This document shows positions 32,989 through 41,902 of a stretch of DNA of 64,000 nucleotides, one piece after another. The notes below the pieces were generated by a model, which did no database searches, was not told the DNA's origin, and worked only from the letters and a program-made list of their open reading frames with translations. Made by a program: the position numbers and the translations under genes. The stretch comes from Persicirhabdus sediminis (lineage in GTDB: Bacteria > Verrucomicrobiota > Verrucomicrobiia > Verrucomicrobiales > Akkermansiaceae): NCBI RefSeq assembly GCF_016595495.1, contig NZ_JAENIM010000041.1, forward strand, positions 124,001-188,000, in the 5' to 3' direction. Numbering within the stretch: position 1 is the stretch's first letter; each line of letters begins with the position of its first letter.

Positions 32989-34404
32989 ATGTCATTAGAC
33001 GTACTTAGAAACGCGCCAGCGGAACGGGGGGATCAACCTTCTCGCCGACGGCCAAAGTCATTAGCGTGGCTACTACCAGTGGCCTTGCTGCTAGGTTTTG
33101 CCCTCATTTTTGCCTTATTGTTTGGCGATCGCTTATTGCCAGCTCATGAAGTCCAAACCTCTGCAGTCGTTACCATTAGAACGGCTGCTCAAGTAACAGA
33201 GGCAGTTGGCAAGAAGGCTCAGCCAGCTGGAACTAGCAAGGGGGAGCTCGCTTTCCAAGCATCTGGCTGGGTGGAGCCAGATCCATACACAATCTATGTG
33301 CCGACTCTGCGAGATGGCGTGATAGATAGCGTTCACGTGCTAGAGGGGCAAGCGGTAAAGCAGGGGGATTTGTTAGCTGAGCTAGTTGATGATGACGAAG
33401 TTCTCAATCTCCAGCTAGCTGAGAATATGGTTGTTAGCATGCAGCAGACGATTAAGGCCCATTGTGTTGGTCTAGATATTATCGATGCTGAGGAGCACGC
33501 TGTAGAACGGCGGATTGAGTCATTGGAGGCTGAGTTAGAGGAGGCCAATGATTCATTTGAAAGGCTCGAACGCATTGGTTCTCGTGCTATTTCTGAACAA
33601 CAAAAAGTACAGGCAAGGATAGCAGTGAAGCGCCGTGTGGCCTTACTTGATGAAGCCCGTGCCGAGTTGCCTCAGCTGGAGGCGAAGCGCTTGCAGATAA
33701 ATGCTGAGAAGCTGGCGATGGAGGCAAAACTAGCTGAGCTGAAAACGGCTCGAGCTCAGGCACAGCTCCAGCTAGATCGCACAAGGATTAGCGCGCCAGT
33801 GGATGGAGTGGTGCTTCACCTTCACGCCGCGCCAGGTAAAAAGCGTATGTTAGGAATGGATGATCCTAAGTCGGCAGTGATTGTTGAGCTTTATCAGCCA
33901 GACAAATTACAAGCTAGGATTGATGTGCCGCTCAATGAAGCTGCGGCCCTACACGAAGGTCAATGGGTGGAACTCACTTGTGACCTTCTAGCTGAAAAAA
34001 CTTTCAGCGGCATAGTGACACGCATCAATGGCGAGGCCGACATGCAACGCAATACGCTGCAAGCTAAAGTGGCGATCCAAGACCCAGATCCTAGATTGAG
34101 GCCTGAGATGCTCATGCGTGCTAGGTTTTTTGCTAGCTCGACTAGTACTGAGGCCAGTTCCGATCAAAGTACCGGACGTCTATCACTCTATGTCGATGAA
34201 CAGGCTATTTTTGACGACAGTTTCGTCTGGGTAGTTTCTCCTGATGGAAAAGCTGAGCGACGCAGTGTGAAGTTAGGCCGTGAGCAACGTGATGGTTTTC
34301 GTCATGTTGAAGACGGTTTGTACTCTGGCGAGCATGTTATTTTACCGCCATTTAACGACCTCCAGCCAGCTAGTAGAGTTCGTGTAATTACTTCTAAACC
34401 ATAA
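32989..34404 (+). CDS. HlyD/MacA-type periplasmic adaptor subunit
   Basis: 471 aa. A cytoplasmic head of about 25 residues is followed by a membrane helix (about 26-45), a split lipoyl/biotinyl-like domain (GVIDSVHVLEGQAVKQGDLLAEL, here near 110-132), a long helical hairpin coiled coil (about 140-270), the second lipoyl half (RISAPVDGVVLHLH) and beta-barrel and membrane-proximal domains. Adaptors of this type connect an inner membrane ABC transporter to the outer membrane or release substrates from it. It heads a four-gene block with ATPase and two permeases. Confidence 0.88.
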   Translation: MSLDVLRNAPAERGDQPSRRRPKSLAWLLPVALLLGFALIFALLFGDRLLPAHEVQTSAVVTIRTAAQVTEAVGKKAQPAGTSKGELAFQASGWVEPDPYTIYVPTLRDGVIDSVHVLEGQAVKQGDLLAELVDDDEVLNLQLAENMVVSMQQTIKAHCVGLDIIDAEEHAVERRIESLEAELEEANDSFERLERIGSRAISEQQKVQARIAVKRRVALLDEARAELPQLEAKRLQINAEKLAMEAKLAELKTARAQAQLQLDRTRISAPVDGVVLHLHAAPGKKRMLGMDDPKSAVIVELYQPDKLQARIDVPLNEAAALHEGQWVELTCDLLAEKTFSGIVTRINGEADMQRNTLQAKVAIQDPDPRLRPEMLMRARFFASSTSTEASSDQSTGRLSLYVDEQAIFDDSFVWVVSPDGKAERRSVKLGREQRDGFRHVEDGLYSGEHVILPPFNDLQPASRVRVITSKP

Positions 34405-34416
34405 ATTGTAACGATT

Positions 34417-35127
34417 ATGAGTTCATTAATTTCTATCCAATCCGTGAGTAAATCTTTCACTAAGGGCAAGACGGTAATCACGCCATTAGACCAGCTGACA
34501 CTTGAAGTTGCTAGAGGTGAATTCCTTTCTTTGATGGGGCCGTCGGGTTCAGGGAAAACGACTTTGCTTAACTTGATTGCAGGCATCGATACTCCCACAT
34601 CTGGCGAGATTATTATTAACGGCGAGAACATCGCGGCGCTATCACGCGCGCAGTTGACCAAGTGGCGGTCCGTTCATGTTGGTTATATCTTCCAGCTCTA
34701 TCACCTTGTGCCAATTTTATCTGCCTACGAGAATGTTGAGCTGCCATTATTACTGTCAAAGATGAGCAGAGCTGAGCGCAGAGAAAAAGTGCTCGCTGCG
34801 CTTGATCTGGTTGGCCTCGCTGATAGGGCTGACCATAGACCTAGCGAGCTTTCAGGGGGGCAAGAACAACGCGTTGCTATTGCTAGAGCGATTGTGCATG
34901 ACCCTGATCTGTTAGTAGCTGACGAGCCCACTGGTGATCTTGATCGTGAGTCAGCGGATTCTATCTTGCAGCTGCTCAATGAGCTGACTGAGAAGTTTGG
35001 CAAAACCGTCATTATGGTGACGCATGATCCCAAGGCTTCAGCTGCGGCGCATCGTTCACTGCAGTTAGAAAAAGGCAAGTTCATCGAAGATGGACATTTG
35101 CTTAACAAACAACCCGCAGAGCAATGA
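34417..35127 (+). CDS. ABC transporter ATPase, LolD/MacB family
   Basis: 236 aa. Walker A GPSGSGKTT (41-49), Q-loop YIFQLYHLVP, signature LSGGQEQRVAIARA, Walker B LLVADEPTGDLD and switch His in VMVTHDPKA are all present. The signature has Glu where LolD/MacB usually have Gln (LSGGQQQR). These ATPases drive mechanotransmission through FtsX-type permeases rather than classical channel transport. Its last four bases overlap the first permease start (ATGA), so both are translationally coupled. Confidence 0.95.
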   Translation: MSSLISIQSVSKSFTKGKTVITPLDQLTLEVARGEFLSLMGPSGSGKTTLLNLIAGIDTPTSGEIIINGENIAALSRAQLTKWRSVHVGYIFQLYHLVPILSAYENVELPLLLSKMSRAERREKVLAALDLVGLADRADHRPSELSGGQEQRVAIARAIVHDPDLLVADEPTGDLDRESADSILQLLNELTEKFGKTVIMVTHDPKASAAAHRSLQLEKGKFIEDGHLLNKQPAEQ

Positions 35128-36263
35128 GCCCATTACTTACATTAGCGATAAAAAACCTCTGGCGTAACAAGCTGCGCACGGTGCTAACTGTCCTTGGCGT
35201 TTCAGCGGGCATGTTCCTTTATGCAGCCGTGCAGACGATGCAACATTCGCTGTCATCTGCCACAGAAATGAATGCTAACGATACGACCTTAGTTGTCTAT
35301 CGTGAGAACCGTTTTTGTCCGTCGACGTCTCGATTACCTGAGCATTATCTGCCTACGATTGAACGCATCGACGGCGTGCGCGAGGTGATCCCTATTCAGA
35401 TAGCTGTCAATAACTGTGGGGCGTCGTTAGACGTGATTACTTTTCGAGGTGTACCGGCGGACTCTCTGCAAAAATATAACCCAGCCATCAATGTGATCGC
35501 AGGATCTTATGACGATTTCCTTAATCGTAGTGACGCGGCACTGGTTGGTAGAAACTTTGCCCAACGGCGAGGTCTATCACCTGGGGATAAGTTTGAAGCT
35601 GTGGGGGTGAATGTTTCCGTAGCTGGAATCATTAGCTCGGATTCCGCTACCGATGAAAATGTTGCCTACGTGCATCTAGCATTTCTCCAACAAGCTTCCC
35701 GAGTCGGCCTCGGTGTGGTCACTCAGTTTAACGTCAAAGTTGATTCTGCTGGCCAGCTAGATCGCGTGGCGAGTGAGATTGACGAGACATTCAGCTCAGA
35801 CCAACAGCCTACCAATACACGTCCTGAGAAGGCCTTTTTTGCAGAAACTGCCAGACAGATGATAGAGTTAATTAGCTTTACCCGCTGGCTTGGTTTGGGC
35901 GCTGTTGTCGCTGTTCTAGGTCTTGTGGCTAATGCCGTGTTGTTGATCGTGCGCGGGCGAGTAAAAGAGACTGCCATTCTCCAAACCATCGGATTTTCTC
36001 GTCTAGCGATTGCGACGATTGTCCTTTTTGAAGGTCTGCTGCTAGGTCTAGCGGGAGGTTTCATTGGTGTCTTTGGTGCCGCGATCTTTTTCAAGATGCA
36101 GTCATTCACTTTAGGAAATGAAGGGCAAACTTTGGCCCTGATTCCATCCGCTAATGTGGTGGTTTCTGGCTTGCTCGTAGCCATCGTTCTCGGATTGTTA
36201 GCATCTGTCTACCCAGCGTGGAAAGCCACGTCTAAACCCTTAGTTCATTCATTAAACGCCTAA
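35124..36263 (+). CDS. ABC transporter permease, FtsX/MacB type (1)
   Basis: 379 aa. One N-terminal membrane helix (about 18-36, after LAIKNLWRNKLRTVLTVLG), a periplasmic domain of some 220 residues, then three C-terminal helices (about 253-370), the FtsX/MacB/LolC plan. It begins inside the ATPase stop codon. With the second permease it would form a heterodimer on the ATPase dimer. The substrate is unknown; the neighbouring lipoprotein and Cys-rich proteins suggest handling of periplasmic proteins or metals. Confidence 0.9.
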   Translation: MSPLLTLAIKNLWRNKLRTVLTVLGVSAGMFLYAAVQTMQHSLSSATEMNANDTTLVVYRENRFCPSTSRLPEHYLPTIERIDGVREVIPIQIAVNNCGASLDVITFRGVPADSLQKYNPAINVIAGSYDDFLNRSDAALVGRNFAQRRGLSPGDKFEAVGVNVSVAGIISSDSATDENVAYVHLAFLQQASRVGLGVVTQFNVKVDSAGQLDRVASEIDETFSSDQQPTNTRPEKAFFAETARQMIELISFTRWLGLGAVVAVLGLVANAVLLIVRGRVKETAILQTIGFSRLAIATIVLFEGLLLGLAGGFIGVFGAAIFFKMQSFTLGNEGQTLALIPSANVVVSGLLVAIVLGLLASVYPAWKATSKPLVHSLNA

Positions 36264-36269
36264 TAGATC

Positions 36270-37418
36270 ATGTTGCCATTTACTTATGCATTGAGAAATT
36301 TATTTCGTGATCCTAGCCGCTTGTTGCAAACTGTTGGCGGCTCGGCGCTAGTGGTATTTTTGCTTATCGCAGCCGTTGCGCTGACTCGTGGCATGGATGA
36401 AGTCCTATCAGCGTCGGGTTCCACTCAGAACGTACTCCTTGTGGGGAAAGGATCTGAGGAGTCGATAGAAAGGTCCGAGGTCCCTGTAGCTGCAGAGTCA
36501 GCTACTGCCACTTCAGTGGTTGGTATTGCTGAAAAGTTAGGTGTCACTGCAGTGTCAGGCGAGATTTTTTACCAAGCCCCTGTGCTCACGGAAGATGGTA
36601 CGAAAGGGCCAGCATTGTTGCGCGGTGTGTTTGAAAGTGCTTTGTTAGTTCACGTGCAAGTTCGCTTGATAGATGGGCATTTTCCTTCACCTGGTGAAGT
36701 CATGGTTGGTCACCTAGCTCATCGTAAGTTGGGTGTGCCAGCCAGCCAGCTAGAAGTGGGGAAATCGATCTTCTGGGGTAATGAAGAGCTTAAAATTTCG
36801 GGTATCTTTGTGGCTCCCGGAACGGTGTTGGAGTCAGAGATTTGGTTTGATCGTAATGATCTAGCTAGCCTAACTCAGCGTGATTCGCTTTCTTCCGTCA
36901 CCCTAAGAATGGACACCGCTGAGCTGGAAGATATCGAGCTCTTCACCTTTCAGCGCAACGATCTGGAACTCTCAGCGATTCGCGAAGATAGATATTATGC
37001 TAAGCTCAGCGAGTTCTATGAGCCAATCAAGTTGATGACTTGGGTGACCGCAATTCTCGTGGCTGCTGGCGCGGTATTTGGTGGCTTGAATACCTTGTAT
37101 GCTGCATTTGCTGCTAGAATCAAAGAGATGGCCACCTTGCAGTCTATAGGATTTGGTCGCGTAGCTTTATTCATCTCGCTGATTCAGGAAAGTTTGTTAG
37201 CTACGATGACGGGCACACTACTAGCCTTTCTAGCAGCTTACTTTCTGCTGGATGGCCGCACCGTGCCATTTTCTACTGGGACATTTACCTTGGTTTTATC
37301 ACCCGCGGTGATTCTCGCTGGATTGTCAGCTGGGCTGCTGCTCGGCTTGATTGGTACCATACCGCCAGCGGCTCGTTGTTTGTTGCCCAAATTACCGAGC
37401 GCGCTGAGATCGAACTAA
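36270..37418 (+). CDS. ABC transporter permease, FtsX/MacB type (2)
   Basis: 382 aa with the same four-helix plan as the preceding gene: N-terminal helix after FTYALRNLFRDPSRLLQ, periplasmic domain, and three C-terminal helices starting near residue 253 with the FGGLNTLYAAFAARIKEMATLQSIG coupling region split across helix and loop. It starts 6 bp after permease 1. Having two different permeases with one ATPase resembles LolCE more than homodimeric MacB. Confidence 0.9.
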   Translation: MLPFTYALRNLFRDPSRLLQTVGGSALVVFLLIAAVALTRGMDEVLSASGSTQNVLLVGKGSEESIERSEVPVAAESATATSVVGIAEKLGVTAVSGEIFYQAPVLTEDGTKGPALLRGVFESALLVHVQVRLIDGHFPSPGEVMVGHLAHRKLGVPASQLEVGKSIFWGNEELKISGIFVAPGTVLESEIWFDRNDLASLTQRDSLSSVTLRMDTAELEDIELFTFQRNDLELSAIREDRYYAKLSEFYEPIKLMTWVTAILVAAGAVFGGLNTLYAAFAARIKEMATLQSIGFGRVALFISLIQESLLATMTGTLLAFLAAYFLLDGRTVPFSTGTFTLVLSPAVILAGLSAGLLLGLIGTIPPAARCLLPKLPSALRSN

Positions 37419-37463
37419 CTTTTTTACATACTGAATGAATTAATAACAAAACCAAAAACGATT

Positions 37464-38000
37464 ATGAAAACAAAACTGATGATAGGAATTGGGGCTGCTC
37501 TGGCCATTGGCTTGAGCGCCTGTAGTAAAGACGAAGGTCAAGGAGTGGTTGAAAACTCCGCTGAGCAAGCAGCTCTAGCTGGACTGGTTATTTCCGAAAA
37601 ACCAGCTGATGCGGTTAGCATCGTTCAGCTGCGCAAACAGGCTAAAGCTGGGGATACAGTTACTTTTACTGGCCATGCGCTAGGCAGCCGTTCTGTATTT
37701 GTCGACGGGCGAGCGGTGATGATTATGGGGGATCCAGAAGTGCTCATTTCATGTAGCCTGATAGAAGGGGATAACTGCAGCACGCCATGGGACGTATGCT
37801 GTGAAGATCCTGATGAAATCAAAGCCTCTATCGTTACCGTTCAGGTGCTTGATGGTGAGGGGAAAATCATCAAAGCTGGCTTGAAAGGTGTCGCTGGAAT
37901 TACAGAACTTAGCGATCTAACGATTGTAGGTGAGGTTGCTGAAAAATCGACTGATGACAATATGCTCATCAATGCGACAGCGATCTACCTGAACCAGTAG
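37464..38000 (+). CDS. Lipoprotein with CSLIEGDNC...PWDVCC cysteine cluster, unknown function
   Basis: 178 aa. The signal ends GLSAC, so Cys20 is probably lipidated. The mature part from about 50 looks like an OB-fold: VSIVQLRKQAKAGDTVTFTG, then a motif with Cys97, Cys105, Cys112 and Cys113 around TPWDVCCEDPDEI, then VTVQVLDGEGK and LTIVGEV. I recall similar PWD-CC proteins beside FtsX-type permeases in Planctomycetes and Verrucomicrobiota, but they have no assigned function as far as I know. It is the last gene of the export block, 45 bp after permease 2. Confidence 0.78.
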   Translation: MKTKLMIGIGAALAIGLSACSKDEGQGVVENSAEQAALAGLVISEKPADAVSIVQLRKQAKAGDTVTFTGHALGSRSVFVDGRAVMIMGDPEVLISCSLIEGDNCSTPWDVCCEDPDEIKASIVTVQVLDGEGKIIKAGLKGVAGITELSDLTIVGEVAEKSTDDNMLINATAIYLNQ

Positions 38001-38013
38001 AGGTGATAGTTTG

Positions 38014-38052
38014 AGAAAAAAAATCCGCAGCTGGAATTTCCAGCTGCGGATG
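38014..38052 (-). terminator. Rho-independent terminator between convergent genes
   Basis: ATCCGCAGCTGG and CCAGCTGCGGAT pair around AATTT. On the minus strand a run of T follows, ending the repeat-protein gene; the plus strand has a weaker tract. AGCTGG/CCAGCT form the stem core. Confidence 0.9.
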
Positions 38053-38072
38053 AAAATAATGGCTAGCTAAGT

Positions 38073-39452
38073 CTAACGACCTCCGCGACCTCTGCCTCCA
38101 CCCGGGCCGCCGCGACCGCCAGTACTGGTAGCTCTGCGTAGTACGCGCTCGCGCTCATCGTCGCTGATGTATTCGCTGGTATTGATGTATTCTTTAGCCG
38201 CTTCTGGATCATCTTTCATCCAAGTGGAAACCGCAGAGCTGATAGAGCGTGCTCTGGTGCCTTCATCACTGATAGTTTCGGCCACCTGCAGAGAGATATC
38301 ATATTCCTTGCTGTTATTGTTTCTGACAAATGCGGTAGCTGCGGTATCGCGAACGTCGCCAGCTTCTTGGTTATTGAGCCAATCGATAGCGCCGTCGTTG
38401 TCGAGCCTAGCCCATGATGACATCACTTCGGACATGGCTGAGCCTTGGGCATCTGTTGATTCCTGCTCCATGACCCACAGCGCAGTAGCAGCTGGATCTT
38501 CACGCGCCCATTGCTGGCTGATGTTGCGGATGGTGCTATTTTTTTCATCACCATCTGGTAGAAGGGAAACATTTTCCGCTGCCAGCTTTGGATTGTCAGC
38601 AGCTAGACCGCGTAATGCTTGGGCATTAGCTTCATCTCTAGCGTCAGCTGGTAGAGTATTGATCCAAGCTTGAGCTTCGCCCCAATCTTGCGCTCCCCAT
38701 TCTCTAGCAATGCTTTGGTAGGCCTGGCTACGTGCGTCTTCGTTAGTAATGGTTGCGGCTTGTAGTGCTGCTTCAGACGGATCTACCTTAGCTGTCTGGC
38801 TGAAGATACCACGCATGGCACCTGCTTGATCACCATCAGGCAGTGAGTTCGCCCATGTCAGTGCACCTTTTGGATCGATGCGCGCCCACTCGGAGGCAAT
38901 CGTGCCAGCTGGGCTTGGGCCTCTGCCGTTAGTGTCGAAGCTAGAGCTGTTGGCTAGGTAGTACTGAGAAGCATTCACTGGATCTGTAGACGCCCAACTT
39001 TTCAGCACGGTGCCGTTCACAAATCTTCCCATCATGCCCATGCTATCGGTGTAGCTCATTGCCGTGATAGGGTCTTTTTCACCCCACTGCGAGAAGAGCA
39101 ACTGCATGGCTATCATGCGTTCGCCAAAGGGCAGACGTTCTAGGCTGCGCGCTTCTGATTCAAATAAGCTAGGATCTAATTGAGCGTAATAATCTAGCAT
39201 CGCCTGGATGCGATCATTCTGCCCCGGAGTGCTAAGCACATCTTGTAGTGATTCCGGTCGACTACTTGCGCGACGGTCTGAAGTGGAGGCAGGACCTGAT
39301 AGAGATGTTGCAATACTTCTTTTGCTAGAAGTAGGAAGCTCACTCAGAGAATTCGAGCTAGCTTCAGAAGAGCTGTTGGATTGGCCAATGATAAAGCCGC
39401 CAGCGGCTCCGACTGCGAGGGTGGCAGCGGGAATGATGATATTAAGCTTCAT
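38073..39452 (-). CDS. Exported helical-repeat protein with W/DP repeats and Gly/Arg tail
   Basis: 459 aa. The N-terminus has a signal or anchor (about 3-22), then a Ser-rich linker (about 25-70). Residues 75-435 are a chain of about ten helical repeats of 30-36 aa with pattern W-A-x-x-D-P-x-x-A followed by W-x-x-x-L-P (SEWARIDPKGALTWANSLP, QQWAREDPAATALWVMEQE, STWMKDDPEAAKEYI). This is a TPR-like solenoid that I associate with secreted or envelope proteins of Verrucomicrobiota. The tail GGRGGPGGGRGRGGR is Gly/Arg-rich. Function unknown; protein binding is likely from the fold. Confidence 0.82.
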   Translation of the reverse strand: MKLNIIIPAATLAVGAAGGFIIGQSNSSSEASSNSLSELPTSSKRSIATSLSGPASTSDRRASSRPESLQDVLSTPGQNDRIQAMLDYYAQLDPSLFESEARSLERLPFGERMIAMQLLFSQWGEKDPITAMSYTDSMGMMGRFVNGTVLKSWASTDPVNASQYYLANSSSFDTNGRGPSPAGTIASEWARIDPKGALTWANSLPDGDQAGAMRGIFSQTAKVDPSEAALQAATITNEDARSQAYQSIAREWGAQDWGEAQAWINTLPADARDEANAQALRGLAADNPKLAAENVSLLPDGDEKNSTIRNISQQWAREDPAATALWVMEQESTDAQGSAMSEVMSSWARLDNDGAIDWLNNQEAGDVRDTAATAFVRNNNSKEYDISLQVAETISDEGTRARSISSAVSTWMKDDPEAAKEYINTSEYISDDERERVLRRATSTGGRGGPGGGRGRGGR

Positions 39453-39522
39453 GGTTAAATTTTTATAATATGTAGATTAAAGAGATTCAACTCAGATATT
39501 ATCCAACAGTTGCGGAGAGTTT

Positions 39523-41301
39523 TTATTGTTTTAGCATTTCGGGTGTAATATCGACCTTTTTCTCGCCTAGACGTTTGATCTCAATGAATGGTGCACCGAG
39601 TAATTTGTCGGCGCCGAGTTGGTGAGTGAAAACACATTCTAGATGGAATATGCCGGGGTCTAGGTCCATCTGAGATGTAATTCGGCTGGCTCCCTCGTGA
39701 ATTATTAGATTCATTCTACGGCTACCAATCTGCACGGTCATCTGGCCAGCTCGTAGTCCTGCTAGTCTTTGAAAATCTGCATGACCCGAAAGTGATTGAG
39801 GTAGTAAATAGGTTGTTAGCTCGTAATTGCCAGCTTGTTTGACATCGATACTCCAACCGCCTGATGTGGAAGGTATATGACGCCTATGCCGTTCCAGCTG
39901 GATGCTTCTGAGTAGCTCTACCAGCTGCTGTTGGGTTTGTAGACCTTGATGTTCTGGTGAATTTTTTTGACCGTCTTTGAAAACTGACTCACTCCACTGG
40001 TCGGCAGTTAGTGTGGTGGTTTTTTCATTGTCTGCGCCGACGGTAAATGGTCGTGGATTGTGGATTGCTTGGCGAGCAGCCGCCCACCAAGCTGACTGTT
40101 GGGTAATCAAATATTGGAACTCGGCTGGGTGGTCGGTCATAGCGAGCGGGGATGATTTTTCATCAAACCATGATTCCGGCTGGTCCGCTGGATAGAGGTC
40201 GATGCCATTGATTAAGGCGAGTTGCTTATTGCTAACGACTGAACCGCGAAAGCGTTCTTGCTCAACTTGCGCATCTTCTGGCCAGTTGGCTAGGTGGCTG
40301 TAGGCGAGTGAGCGATCCCATTGCACCGCGCTTGCTTGGGTGGACGATTGGCTTATTTTTAAAAGATAGGCATAGAGTTGGTGATCTGTGAGATTATCTT
40401 GCTTAGGAAATGGCTGTGCATATTCAGTCTGGCCAAAGATGGTCAGTTTTCCAGGGAAGTAGGTTAGGGTTTTTGTGAACCCACGATGAACGAGCTGAGC
40501 GGTGGGGTTAACTTGAGCGACTACGAGAATCTGTGCGCGCTGTGATTGTCTCTTAGCTAGGGTGTTAGCTAGCTGGACGGTAGCGTTTTCTAGCTGGCTA
40601 GTGTTTTGTTTACGTAGGCCAGCAGTCTGCTGCCTAGTGGAGTTCGCAATCATTGGTTTGATGAGGGTGAACAGAGGGGAACGATTAGCTGGGTGTTTAT
40701 CTATCAGTCTGCTGGCGTTAGCCATGAAGTTTGCTGCTGAAATGGATGAGGGCTCTGACCATTGGTTAGAGATATTCAGTAGCGAGCTTGTCTCAGCTTC
40801 GCGCTTGCTTGCGTCGTCCAGCTGGCTTTCATGCCACCAGTTGGCGATACTGTTTGGGTTTTCGTCTGGCTGATAGCTAGCACTAGCAAAGCCAAAGTCT
40901 GCTGGCGAAAATGGCGCACATTTACCAAATGGCCAAATGCCGTAAAACTGGCTGTGATAAGCATTGAGCGAGCTGGCAAGTGGGTGAGTTACTAGCGCTG
41001 GACGCCGCCGCCAGTCAGCATCAGAGATGACTCCGTGAATCAGTGATTCGTTACCAGTTAGTAGGGCACAGAGGCTGGCGGAAGCGCCCGGTGAGAAATA
41101 GATATCTCCACTGTAGATTTGTGGTAAATGAGCGGCTAACTTTTCGCTATCGACTGCTGTCGCTGAATTGTTTGCGGCAGCTGATCCGTCTATCCAAATG
41201 ATTGTGATGTCGGGCTGTTGGTTTTCACTATGCACAGCTAGGGAGCTGCCCATATATGTCATGAAAATAGAAATGATGAACCAAGCTTGTCTTGCCAGCA
41301 T
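39523..41301 (-). CDS. Degenerate sulfatase homologue lacking the active site (pseudoenzyme)
   Basis: 592 aa from ATG 41,301, which gives a clean signal peptide (MLARQAWFIISIF to SSLA); an upstream frame extension would overlap the divergent phosphatase gene. The order of segments follows arylsulfatases: DITIIWIDGSA for the usual DD metal site, SPGASASLCALLTG for the C-x-P-S-R-A-x-L-L-T-G motif, FYGIWPFGK for GKWH, and a C-terminal SGGWSIDVKQAGNYEL module. The catalytic Cys is Ala73, the Arg is Leu77, and the second metal Asp and the Lys/His pair are replaced. The reading frame is intact, so it is a retained pseudoenzyme, not a decayed gene. Confidence 0.7.
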   Translation of the reverse strand: MLARQAWFIISIFMTYMGSSLAVHSENQQPDITIIWIDGSAAANNSATAVDSEKLAAHLPQIYSGDIYFSPGASASLCALLTGNESLIHGVISDADWRRRPALVTHPLASSLNAYHSQFYGIWPFGKCAPFSPADFGFASASYQPDENPNSIANWWHESQLDDASKREAETSSLLNISNQWSEPSSISAANFMANASRLIDKHPANRSPLFTLIKPMIANSTRQQTAGLRKQNTSQLENATVQLANTLAKRQSQRAQILVVAQVNPTAQLVHRGFTKTLTYFPGKLTIFGQTEYAQPFPKQDNLTDHQLYAYLLKISQSSTQASAVQWDRSLAYSHLANWPEDAQVEQERFRGSVVSNKQLALINGIDLYPADQPESWFDEKSSPLAMTDHPAEFQYLITQQSAWWAAARQAIHNPRPFTVGADNEKTTTLTADQWSESVFKDGQKNSPEHQGLQTQQQLVELLRSIQLERHRRHIPSTSGGWSIDVKQAGNYELTTYLLPQSLSGHADFQRLAGLRAGQMTVQIGSRRMNLIIHEGASRITSQMDLDPGIFHLECVFTHQLGADKLLGAPFIEIKRLGEKKVDITPEMLKQ

Positions 41302-41329
41302 GAGATAATCCTTACAGGATACACAGAGT

Positions 41330-41812
41330 ATGCCAAGAACGCCTTTTAGAGTATTGTTTGTTTGCATGGGAAATATTTGTAGATCCCCAGCAGGAGAAAA
41401 TGTGTTTCGCCATTTTGTGGAATCAAAGGGCTTGCAAGATGTGATAGAAATTGATTCAGCTGGAACGATTGGCTTTCACACTGGAAAACTGCCGGACGCA
41501 AGAATGCGCAAGGCGCTCGCGCGCCGAAACTATCCAACTGGAGGTGCTGCGCGTCAGGTTGTTCGAGCCGATATTCAGAATTTTGATCTCATTCTAACCA
41601 TGGATGATGACAATCTGCGCAACGTGCGGGAATACGTGAAGGATGATAGTGAATCAGCCAAGGTGAAGCGTTTTGTCGACTATTGTGAGCGCTTTGAGGA
41701 TAAGGAAGTTCCTGACCCATATTACGGTGGTAATGGTGGATTTGAACACGTTCTCGATCTACTAGAAGACGGTTGTGAGAGTCTGTTGGAGGAGATCCAA
41801 CAAAAGCTCTAG
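41330..41812 (+). CDS. Low-molecular-weight protein-tyrosine phosphatase
   Basis: 160 aa cytosolic phosphatase. P-loop VCMGNICRSP (Cys12, Arg18, Ser19) opens the protein and the general-acid loop DPYYGG stands near 126, both in the usual places; total length is typical. It removes phosphate from tyrosines or from arginine in some bacteria. An AGGA lies about 9 bp before the ATG. It begins only 28 bp from the start of the divergent pseudo-sulfatase and precedes tamB by 90 bp, perhaps as the first gene of that transcript. Confidence 0.93.
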   Translation: MPRTPFRVLFVCMGNICRSPAGENVFRHFVESKGLQDVIEIDSAGTIGFHTGKLPDARMRKALARRNYPTGGAARQVVRADIQNFDLILTMDDDNLRNVREYVKDDSESAKVKRFVDYCERFEDKEVPDPYYGGNGGFEHVLDLLEDGCESLLEEIQQKL

Positions 41813-41902
41813 TCTATTTCTGCACAGACAAATTTATCAAGTATTAGAAAAATACTTGTTACGAGGGGAGTACGCAGTACAAAGTAATCAAATGTTTTTT
41901 CC

